From Raphanus sativus (taxonomy: Eukaryota > Streptophyta > Magnoliopsida > Brassicales > Brassicaceae): a stretch of 64,000 bases of DNA. Shown one piece after another: positions 12,196 through 23,700 of the stretch. The notes beneath the pieces were generated by a model. That model ran no database searches and was not told the origin of the DNA. It was given only the letters and a program-made list of their open reading frames with translations. The stretch's first letter is position 1; each line of letters starts with the position of its first letter. Both the position numbers and the translations under genes were made by a program. The DNA is taken from contig NC_079516.1 of NCBI RefSeq assembly GCF_000801105.2, forward strand, positions 13,454,001 through 13,518,000, given 5' to 3'.

Positions 12196-12679
12196 TCTAT
12201 TATATTAAAAAGAGAAGTCATGACTTATTTTATATGTGATTTTTTAGTTTGGACCCTCCTTAAAAAATTATAACTTTAATAGATATATTATTTATTCAAT
12301 TATACATTTTATTTTAGGCTAACAATAAAAAGCTTAATTAATTAAAACCAATAACTTCCCACTATTTTAGGGATTTCATAAATAAGAGTAATAATATATT
12401 GAATCAAACTTATATTTAAATCACATATATAATAAAAATTCAAAAAATCTGTTAAAAAGATTTTAACATAACTTAATTTTCAAAAATTATTTGTAAATAT
12501 TTAACTAATTTTGTGATTAGTTTTGAATATTATTTTACACTAATATATTAAGTTATCGTTTATAAAATGAAAAACAAATATTCTATCCTATACTAATTTA
12601 CTGATAAATTTTGTTTTGTAAACTAAAATTATTTATTATAGAAAATAAAATCCGCACGGTTGTGCGGGTCGAGATCTAG
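12196..12679 (+). mobile_element. short non-autonomous Helitron
   Basis: Starts TCTATTATATTAAAAAGAG, the usual crucifer Helitron 5' end, and finishes in CTAG followed by T. A stem-loop (CCGCAC, loop GGTT, GTGCGG, 12652-12667) sits about 10 bp before the end. This is the 5'-TC / hairpin / CTRR-3' signature, inserted between A and T without target duplication. 484 bp, no Rep/helicase coding. Confidence 0.8.
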
Positions 12680-13611
12680 TAGTTCTGTTAATTGTGATCA
12701 TTATTTACAAAGACCAGTATTTAGAAATAGATGGATTAAGATGGATTGCCGTCTTGTACCAATTAATATCAACATTATTGCTTAAGTAGTTTGTTATTTA
12801 AAATAGTATTTGGGTCTAACTTTAACTTTTTGATGTGTAATATTATTTTTCAGAACTAAAAGCTTGAATCTTATGTTGATGGCTCTTAGAGAATCTACAA
12901 GATTTTCATCGCCTGTACATTCATAATTTCTAGCTCGAATTTGGGCAATACGATGCCTAGCATTCTGTAATGAAAAAGAACATCGTGTTTCAGACGGATT
13001 GTGACCAAAGATACCCAGGATTGGCCAGTTTATTTCACGTTGGCACTAATATCCTTGCTCGTTCGTCGATCTCGAGCTATTCTTATTAGCTGCCTCAGGC
13101 AACATGAACTTTAACGGATATCTCATATTGAAAAAAGAGGCTGCATTGGCCGTTACGTTTGACACTAGCATACGCACAAAACATAACTTGGAACTTATTA
13201 GTTTGTGTCTATCTTGAAACGGACCTAAGAGTGATGCTTATAATCAAAGTGCCCTTGCGATTATTCTCACTTCCGCCGACTCTTGATGTTGTAATAGTTT
13301 CTGGCACGTGAATCGACCCACCGGCTCACGTGGCCCCATCTCTACCACGAAACCAACGTCGCACCTAATCCCCCTCAGTCACGTGTATTGATGCGGTCAT
13401 CTTTTATTCTTTTTATTTGCCATGAAAGTGTGGTCTGCATAAGTGTATTATCATTCTTAGCCTAAAACATAATGGACATAAACTGTTAAGGATATCACTA
13501 CATATTGATCTGACACTAACCGGACACGGCGAACAACAGTCATAGCCATTAGGCCCATAACAAACATACTAAACAATATTAATAAACTTTGTGTTAAGTT
13601 TTTTTTTTTAA
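12680..13611. other. intergenic, no gene recognised
   Basis: More GC-balanced than its surroundings around 12900-13400, but no continuous reading frame or motif was found. Ends at the target duplication of the LINE. Confidence 0.45.
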
Positions 13612-13627
13612 AGTTCATTCTAGAGAA

Positions 13628-14927
13628 ATGGCTGTATCTCTGCTATCGAGTCTCTCTGTTCCAAATTCCTATGGTCTGGGGATGTTGATAAGAGAAACAT
13701 AGCAAAGGTGGCCTGGAGCACAGTGTGCCTCCCTAAAAAGGAGGGTGGTCTCGGCTTGAGAAGCTTTACTACTTGGAACCTGGTGCTGTGCCTAAAGTTT
13801 ATTTGGTTGATTTTATCTAAAACCCCCTCTCTATGGGTGGATTGGCATAGCAACACCCACTTGAATGGTCAATCTTTTTGGTCCATCAGAGCTTCACCGG
13901 ATGACTCTTGGGCCTGGCGTAAGTTGCTGGAGCTAAGGCCACTCGCCCTCCAATTCTGCAAACCGATTCTGGGTAATGGCCACAACATCAGCTTCTGGTT
14001 TGATCCTTGGACTCCTCTAGGGCAGCTAATAACGTACATTGGTCCAGCTGGTCCTCGAGCCCTTCGTCTCAATCAGGAAGCAGTGGTTAATGATGCTATC
14101 ACAGGCGCTAACTGGACACTGCCACACCCGAGATCACAATCTGAACTTGATTTACATGCCTATCTCACTACGCTAAGTCTTCCTCTATCCACTGATATTG
14201 AGGACTCTTATGATTGGGTTGCTGGTGATTCTTCTTTACGTGTTTTCAGGTCATCAACAACATGGGAGGTTCTTAGACCACGACAAGACATAAAAGATTG
14301 GGCGCAAGACATTTGGTTCAAAGGAGCGGTACCAAAGCTGAGCTTCACGATGTGGATTGCAAATTATGACAGATTGCCAACGAGAGTGAGATTAGCAGCT
14401 TGGGGCTTACCTATCTCCCCGCTTTGCCCGTTCTGTTCTCAATGTGACGAAACCAGGGATCATCTATTGCTTTCCTGTGATTACAGTCGTGAAGTTTGGC
14501 GAGAGGAGCTCATAAGATGCCTATCTCCTGCAACAAACATCACGAACTGGTCTGAGCTCCTTTCCTGGATCAGGGCTGCAACGTCTGCGAGATTAACCCT
14601 TCTGCGTAAACTGGTAGCGCAATCGATGATCTATCATATTTGGAAGCAGAGGAATAATCTCATCCACAACCAAACAACCATCCCTTCGGCGTCTGTGTTC
14701 AGTAACATCGATAGGGAGATTAGAAACATCATCTCTGCTAGGAGAAAGAAAAAGCGATTCGAACCTTTGATGGCAATGTGGCTTAGATAGGTTCTTACGC
14801 TTGTAGCTGAAATTTGTGTTTTTTTTTGTTTTTTATTTTGTTTTTTGCCAAGATAGAAACACTTTCTAGATTTTCTTTGTAACATCTTTATTCATTTATG
14901 ATATTTACAATTTAGCAAAAAAAAAAG
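13628..14927 (+). mobile_element. 5'-truncated L1-type LINE with 16-bp target duplication
   Basis: Flanked by the perfect 16-bp direct repeat AGTTCATTCTAGAGAA (13612-13627 and 14928-14943). It ends in ATTTAGC plus a run of 10 A and a G. The 1300-bp body is the 3' end of a plant LINE; the endonuclease and most of the reverse transcriptase are missing. The 5' truncation and long duplication are the normal outcome of target-primed reverse transcription. Confidence 0.95.
13630..14790 (+). pseudogene. LINE ORF2 C-terminus (reverse transcriptase tail plus zinc-binding domain)
   Basis: The frame is open from the truncation point to the stop at 14790 (about 386 codons) with no start codon of its own. 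The first 60 residues match the end of plant LINE reverse transcriptases (SKFLWSG, KVAWSTVCLPKKEGGLGLRS). The C-terminal half carries the reverse-transcriptase zinc-binding domain seen in plant LINEs: WFKGAVPKLSFTMWIA, then CPFCSQCDETRDHLLLSC with the Cys/His pattern. The undisturbed frame suggests a fairly recent insertion. It cannot be a functional polymerase, because the catalytic palm is absent. Confidence 0.93.
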
Positions 14928-14943
14928 AGTTCATTCTAGAGAA

Positions 14944-17304
14944 TCTGCACATTGAGCTAGTGGTTATTTAATACATTTTAGTCAGTATTTGCTAAATAAA
15001 AATTTGGGCCTAATATAGGTTAGGGATGGAGAAAGCGTGTTTAGAGATAACCTAACAACTCACGAGACAAAGTGGAGAGCATGTGAGAGTGTTCTTTTCC
15101 TATTTCCCTATATATTCTATATACTATTCTTCTTGTGACCCAACACTTATTATTTATTGAATTATATTATAAAGCCATACCCCTTCTTTATTTATTAAGT
15201 CTATTTACTTATGCATAAAAAGAGAAAAGAAAGAACCACATACATATACTGTTACATCTCATATGTATATGAGAGTTTATAATTGTCGTGTATTTTCATA
15301 TTATATACCTAGTTTTCCCCATATGATTTCTCCAAAGTTATCAACATGTGATCCATCTGGACTTCTAACCAAAAGTACTCAATGCACATAAATTTAGCTC
15401 TTATATTTTCTCCCTTTTCAGATTATTTTAGTAGTCTATCTAATATATTATTATGTGAAACAACATAAATGTATTTAGACGTATTAAGAAGGAGAGAAAG
15501 TATATTATATATGCCACCGCCGGACCGTGTTTATTTGTGTTTTAAAACTATAGCTAATGTAAGATCGTATGGCTATCTCGTTACAATCATGATTGTGGCA
15601 ACCTTTGCCACAACGCGTTTAAACAATAATATAAATATAAATATATAAAAGATGTGCATACGCATTACACAAAGTATGCGAATATATTGTTATGTTTATT
15701 AAATTATTGAAAAATAAGTCTATGCATATGATTATCATTTCGCTAGCTAAACTCGTCACCAGTTTAATTGATTTTTTTTCACACTAGCTAAATTAGTCAC
15801 TATTTTAACTAAAAAGGTATATACTGTTTCATTGGTCACGCAAGTGGTTGATAAAATAGCTTGATTTCTTTTCTTTCTTTGTTGCTTGTTTTCAAAAAGA
15901 AAAAATAATCATGAGTGTGTGGTTGGATAGCAAAAAGTGTTCTATGGATCTCTAAAAGATCCAAATTTGGATCCGAAGTGTAACTTAGATAAAGACGGCG
16001 CGTGGTCACCATGATTTTTTCGCTCTCTCTCTCCGATTATTTTTTGTTATCAAAATACCAGTTTTCCTACTTAAATGTATACTGTATACCTATCCATTTA
16101 TTCAAGGGAAAGTATAATATTATTTTTTCTCATAAAAGAAGAAGTATGGTATTACTTATCTATTAACCCATTCAAGTATATATGTGACCTCCCAATTATT
16201 ATTAGAAATTTAGAATGGTACTTTAGATTTTATCCATAATTTAAAAGAGTCTGAGAGTGCAGAGTACAGACTAAAAGATAATGTGAGAATGTACTTTTAC
16301 AGGCTTGGAAGGACACGGAGGTCATCCACTGACCACTGCTGCCAACAATTCAAATATATTTATATTTTACTTACTGAGCAATAACATTAAAAGATCTAAA
16401 TCGGGATCACCAAAAATAAATATAAATAAAACATGTGAAATAATAAAACAAAGTCTAGTTTGGAGTCTTTGGACTGGTAAATATTTTTTTGGGGAAAAAT
16501 GGTGAATATTTTTTTTGACAAGTCTAAACTAGACTTTGTTTTTTATTCGTTCTTGTTAGCCTGAACTATATATCAAATAATAAAACAAAGTCAAGTTTTA
16601 TTCGTTCTTGTGAGCCTGAACTATATATCAATATTAAAAAAGTCTTTTTCTGATATTTTTAAAAATAAGATTTTTCTAGAATTTTCACGTTTATTAAGAC
16701 TATAATAAATATTTGCAGTTTAGTTTACTATTTTATCTTTTTATACAATTCCCAATAACTATCTATCAATAAAATTTAATCAGTTCAAATATTCACAATT
16801 AATGATCTTCAAAATTTACAAAAGTATCTTAAAAATATAGAAAATCACTTTTTATAGAACAAAAATAAAATCCAGAAAATCCTATTTTTAGGAACGGAGA
16901 GAGTACTATTTTGATATTTTTATAATTACTACTATTTCCTTTTATCTAAAATATAGTTTTGTTTCTTTAAATCTTTATTATTTAGGCTTTTTTAAAGATA
17001 TATCAAATCTCAAATAACTAAATCGTATTGATGGATGAAGCTAAATTTTGTTCAAATAAATCAGTGTAGAAACATCAAATAACAGAAAAGTTGGGATTCT
17101 AATTAATCCAGATATTAAATTGAACTTCGTCTTAAAGAAAATAAAAAATAGTGTGTGAGTATTTTGCGTTACTTTCTTTTTTCTTTTAGCGCCGCTAAAT
17201 GGATAAACCCCTTTCGACGACGCAAGTAGACAAAACCTCCCATGACGCCGTTAGCTTACGTAACATAACACCGTTAGCCTTCTTAAACTGTGTAATAACG
17301 ATTG
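14944..17304. other. intergenic, with a hairpin repeat near 16441-16545
   Basis: No gene recognised. Around 16441-16545 the block ACAAAGTCTAGTTT and its reverse complement AAACTAGACTTTGT form the arms of an imperfect hairpin about 100 bp long. Directly after it, a block ending TTCTTG-AGCCTGAACTATATATCAA is tandemly repeated (about 16547-16577 and 16602-16630). The rest is AT-rich. Confidence 0.5.
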
Positions 17305-17311
17305 TATAAAA
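17305..17311 (+). promoter_or_regulatory. TATA box of the BIM1-like gene
   Basis: TATAAAA is followed by a CT-rich leader. A 5'-UTR intron is likely: AAG/GTACTA near 17400 and TTTTTTGCAG/TTTAGAGG near 17531. The coding ATG follows at 17725. Confidence 0.55.
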
Positions 17312-17724
17312 GAACTCTAACTCCTCATCTCCTAAACAAAGCTCTGTCCCTCATCTCCGAGGTGACAATTGTGCATGGTATTCATCGATCATCTACAAGG
17401 TACTAACATTCTTACGTATCTGAATCTCTTAATTACTTCATGGTTTCACTTAGTCTTTTACTAACATTCTCTTGGTTAGAAATTCATATTTTTTTCTGAA
17501 TTATGTTTTACTTATGATTGTTTTTTTTGCAGTTTAGAGGCAAATCGATCGTTGCAATCTGAGAGTTTGATAGATTTTCTCTCATAATTCAGATAGTTTC
17601 AAGCTCAAATTTTCAGCATAGTCCTATCTTAAATCTGCAGCTATAAGTCACAGATCTAAGGGAGTATCTCTCGAATTTCGACCACCACCTATAATCTAAC
17701 ATTATAAGTTAAAAGCTGTGGTTG

Positions 17725-20700
17725 ATGGAGCTTCCACAGTCTCGTGTCATCGAAGCACAAGGTAATAATTACAGGCGCTACATGTTTCAGATTCTTCTTC
17801 TTTTCTTTTACGTTCTGGATTCTCTTGTTTTTATTTCACAAGTTACACAAGAAAAATATAATAATAATAATAAAAGAGAATTGTCTTTTTCATTTTAATT
17901 TTTGATTATTAAGAAGACTTCTCTCTGCAGGGAGAAAAAAACCAATGCATGATTTTTTATCATCCTGCAGTAATTTACACGTCCATCCAGATCCAATGCC
18001 TTCATCTCAAGGTATTTTATTACTAATTTTGAATTTCTTACTAGAGGTAAATAATAAAGATGTAATGGAAATACTACTAATTATTAAACATATGAAATTA
18101 AAATAGAAAAGAAGTGTCCATTTTTATATCAGTCGTCATAAATATCTCTACGTTGATGATGACGATGACCCGTCAGATCCAATTTTGTTACATGAGATCT
18201 GAAAACCACTTTTGTTTGATTTTGTTTATATTTTTTGTTTAGTGTCGGAAGATCTGGTCTGAAAAACACATTATTATGGTCTGTTAAAAAGTACATATAA
18301 CTACATAAGCACCATTTTCATGTAAAAATATAGCTCTGAAAAAACATCTAGATAATGCTGAGTCACGTGATACATACTCCTTTGTTTCATAAAAATATCA
18401 TTTTAGTTTTTTTTAAAATAAATTTAATTCTACATTTCCAATGCAAATTTTTATATTAAATATATTTCTTATCCTTTTAAATAACCAATAAATATTTAGT
18501 TAAATTATTTTTTGGTTAATTGTATAATAAATAAGGAGTATTAGTATATTTTGACATTTTTTAATTTATATGAGATGTGTCTAAATGACATTCTTTATAA
18601 AATGGAGGGAGTATAAATTAGAGACCAGATCTGAAGTAATTGTGTCTGAAATGTTAGTTATCAAAGGTGGGGTGTATGCCATGTGATTAGTTTGGACCTT
18701 TTTACTAATTGCGGATCCAATTTTAATCTTATTGATTAAAGAATTAAGCATATAAACAACTAAAATCTATTAAAGAAGTTTGTCAGCGTCTGTTCTTAAT
18801 GAGACTAATGTACGGACATGCAAGTACAATACGACGACATGAGCTTTATATATGTAGATAAATCTCATGTGTTTTAATCTCATGCAGCACATGTATGCAC
18901 AATTAGATTGTTTTTTTTTTGTTCAAAGCACAATTAGATTGTTTATGTCTGCATCTAAAAAAAAAGATCGTTTATGTCTGCATCTACAATGTTGTCGTAT
19001 GTGTGTTAGTTGTACAAGTAAAACGCCACCAAAAAAAGAAAACATAAGAGCTTCCGTATGTATTTAGCATTTACGTATTATTTTCAGTTATTTCATACTA
19101 ATCATGTTTTCTGTTTCATTTAAAAGATATACTTTTATGACAACGTTCGTCCTAACCTTCGATGATGTATATATAATAAGCAGGTGGATATCCGAAAACT
19201 CATGATTTTCTACAACCGTTAGAACGTGTTGGAACAAGAGCTAGTGCAAAGGAGGAAGGGACCAGAGGCAGTGTGGACACTGCAGAGACATCGTCGCAGC
19301 TAAAGTCGCCGTATGTTCATAACCAGCACGTGCTTCCCGGTGGCATAGGGACTTACACGATCAGTCATATGCCTTACTTGTATCATAACCATCTTCAGCG
19401 AGTTCCTAAACCAAAGGTCTCTCAGATGTTCAAGGTGTCCCAAGCTAGCTGTAACGAGAGGAATGCAGTGGAGGATAATTCGGTTTCTAATTGCAGCTCT
19501 TACGCTGCAAACAATGGATTCACTCTGTGGAATGAATCTGTAGAGAAGAAAGGGCATACAAGGAAGAGGCAGCAGAGCCAAAGCTTCATGGACATGATAA
19601 AGTCTGCCAAAGGAAGTTCGCAGGAGGATGATTTGGATGATGACGATGAAGAGTTTGTTACAAATAAAGGGAACAACACATCCACCAGCCAGTGCCAGAG
19701 AGGTTTGTCATTCACTATGAATCTTTACTAGATTAAACATTCTAAAAATCGGGTTAAGCAGTGCCTAATTAAGAGCAAAAATTATATGATATAAACAAAA
19801 AGAAATTTACAAAATTTTTAAATAAATTAGTTTAGGCGGAGTGCCTATGCGTCCGACACTAATCTATTATAAAATGTATAATTACCCCCTAAAGATTTAT
19901 TGAACATTGATTAAATTAAATTTCTTAAACGATATAATTGACAAGATGTTGTCACATTTTTATTTTTTTACAGTGGATTTGAGAGTCAGAGTAGATGGGA
20001 AAGGTCACTGTAACAAACAAATGCCGAACACACCTAGGTCAAAACATTCTGCAACAGAGCAACGGAGGAGGAGCAAGATCAATGATAGGTGAGTTTATAT
20101 ATACGATATGTACTTTTAGTTTGTAGATTGCAAAGAGAGTGGGAATTTATCTTTGTTACATATGAAACAGGTTTCAGACGTTGAGACAATTGATCCCTAA
20201 CAGCGACCAAAAGCGGGACAAGGCATCATTCTTACTGGAGGTATCAATAATGTCTTCAAAAATGTTTCTTGCATTATAAGTATTAGTGAATGTGTTCTTT
20301 GGATCTTAAATTTACTTTATACATATACAGGTTATCGAGTACATTCACTTCTTACAAGAGAAAGTAGACAAACACGAGGTAACTCTTAGCTTGAAGCTTT
20401 CTTCTAATTTATCTATAAACTTTTTAATACTAATCTGAAAGAGAAACCATCAACAGCCACCGGAGGGAGCTGTTCCAGTCCTCGCAGAGGCTCAAGCGGT
20501 CGACATGGAGCATCAACAGTGTCTAAAAAGGGCAACGGATACGACCAATTCCTTTCCTGTGTTGGGTCAAAGGAACAGTTTCTTCTCTCCAGAATCGCCA
20601 CAGCTTTGTCCAATTTCATCACCAGATGTTGCTGCAATGGACTGTGAAAATCTGAGAGAAGAGAAGGAGGTAGAGGAGCTTTCTATTCATAAGGGTACTA

Positions 20701-23700
20701 TCAGTATATCAAGTGTTTATTCTCAAGGGTGAGTTTTATTTCAACCCTAATCGCAGTTACAAGACTAAAGAGAATATCTATACTATTAAATCAAGATTCT
20801 ATTGTGCTTTTTACCTAAACATGTCCTTTCTTTAACTAACATTGCATATTTCATTAAGGACAATCAAGTAATATTAATAACACATCTATATTGGATCATT
20901 TTTTTGATCGAGCCCACTATCCACATCAAATTTCTCTTGGGCCATTTGGGCCGATTAAGAAATCAGATCCAATTCTTATTTTTTTCTCCACATTCAAATA
21001 ATTTATTTTCAACCATTCTTAATATTTTGTATAGTGAACAAAAATTAATCACTTAATTATTATATTTTTCCTTTTTAATATAATTTAAGCATTCATAAAA
21101 AAAAATTGAATTTTTCATTGAAAGTATAAATCTTTACTAAAAGTTTATAATTTTTTTATTTAAAAAATTAACCACATAATAAAATTAACCTATCAGAGTT
21201 ATACCAACTTAATTCATTAAAAATAAAGTTTAATTTTCTAAACATAAATACTCATTAGACCTGGACGTTCGTGTACTCATTCGGGTACGGGTCGGTTCTT
21301 TCGGGTATCCGGTTTTTTGGGTTTTGAAATTAAACCCCGTTCGGGTATTATAAAATTTCGGATCGGATTCGAGTCGGGTCTTTCCGGATCCGGGTGGTTT
21401 CGGTTCTCATGCATAAGAACTTGAAAATAACCAAATAACCAAAGTATCTAAAACGGGTTCGGTTATTTGTACTCAAAGTAACCAAAGTATCCGATTCAGT
21501 TCAAATTTTTGTATCCAAATTACTCAAAAGTAACCAAAAGTAACCAAAAATATCAATTCTATATAGTTTTTTGGGTAAACTTTTATCCAACCTATCATAT
21601 TTTATCCAAAAATACTCAAAAGTACCGAAAATAACTATTATAGTTAACTTATAATATTAATTTAAAATATTAAAATAATTATAAATATAATTATAACATA
21701 TATTTTTAGATATATATTCACATTTCGGATATCTTTGGGTACTCATTCAGTTCTCGGTTCGGCTCGGGTTCAGGATCGGTTCTTCGGATATAACAATTTA
21801 GAATTCATTCGGATATTTATCCCGGGTCTGATCGGTTCGGAACCCTGATTTTCGGGTCGGTTTTGGGTTGGTTCTTCGGATCCGGATATTGTACTCAGGC
21901 CTATACTCATTTAAAATGAAACACGATAAAGAAAGATAACAAGTTTAAGTCTTTTATAAAAAAACAAATATATGAAAATATGACGTTTAATAAATATTTG
22001 TCAATTTAAAAAAATAAAGGAAAATAAACCCGCGCTTTGAAAGCGCGGATCAAAATCTAGTCAATACAATTAAAACAGAAGACTGATTTTTAAGATACTC
22101 GTAATCTTTAAAAATATTTACAGGACTGCCACTACTATTTAATATCAATAGTTATTAATGTTTTAAATGAAAAATGAATATTCTGTTTGTTATGCATAAC
22201 TAAAGACCACTTGGCAAAAAAAAAAAAAAACTAAAGACCACTTAATAATTTGTTACTCATCCTCTATAATTTAACTAACGATATAAAACATAGTTTTATA
22301 ATGTTAACATGCACATAAAATTATATCGTGAACTCATAGGTCGAAAACGTGCGTTCAGTTCTATAACACACTATATATATTTACAACATTGTAAAATCAA
22401 TACTATTAAAACATGAGCAATATTTATCGACTATGTTTTGGACTACAAAAAAATTTATAACAGTCCAACTAAAATAAATACATTAATTATTATCACATAA
22501 TATTTTTTAATCTAACAAATATCTATTAATAATGAGATATTATTTGATATGCAACCGATTCCTACATACGTGCAAAAGAAAATCGGTTTGATTAAATATT
22601 TATATAAGAAATATTTTTTGTTTTTAAAAACATTTGAAAAAATACTTAACTTTGTGTTTTGTTTTTATTATCATTCCACATACAGAATATATTTTAAAAA
22701 AAAGTTTTTTAAAACAATTTTAAACAAGTTAAGAGTTATGATATAAAATAAAAACATATCAAGACTTAAAATATATGTGTATTTAAATGTATAATGTGAA
22801 TACTAAAGATAAAATCTATTCAAAATAAACCAAAGTAATATATAAATTGTAATAAATTATAACAAAATAAAATAATGTTAAATCACATCAACTAATTTGT
22901 TAATATATTTATAATCCACATGATCATTTGATATTTTTATTTTTGAAAATTAATTATTTGTAATTTTGAATTAGTTATATTTAACTTAATTAATATTAAA
23001 TATACATCATGCCTAAAACTAAGGATCTAACTAACTAATTTATTATTTTTAAACTAACGAATATAATTTAATTAATACGAAATTTAATAATAAAATAATT
23101 ATATTTTAATTATTAATGTGATAAATAATGATATATATCTATTAATTTGTATATATACAGCTATATATTAATCCAAATGCAAAAAAAAACAATTTCTTCA
23201 AAACCCTCACTAAATATATAAAAATATAATTCATATATTTAGAGTATTAAAATTAGATATACATATATATATATATGTGTGATAAAAATAGTAATAGTTT
23301 GATACTATTAATATTTAGTATACGATGAAACATGTTATTATTGATATTTTTACGAACATAGTTTTACGGGTTATTCAAACACATGCAATATATTTATCAA
23401 ATATTAACTAAATAAATTTAGAATATTTCGAAAAATTATCCCGTGGTTTCAAACCGCGGGTCAAAATCTAGTATACTATTAAAATAGAATTCATAATTTT
23501 CTTTAGTGTGTGATATTTTAAATGGACAATCCTCTAGAAAAATTATAAAATTTTACATAACTTAATCATTATATCTTTTAATATCTTTATCTTTTATTTA
23601 AATATAAATAAATATTGTTTAAGAAAATTCTAAAAAAAAATTTCAAGATCATTTTAAAATTTACTTCCAAAAATTATTTAATTAAAAATTTAATTGGAAC

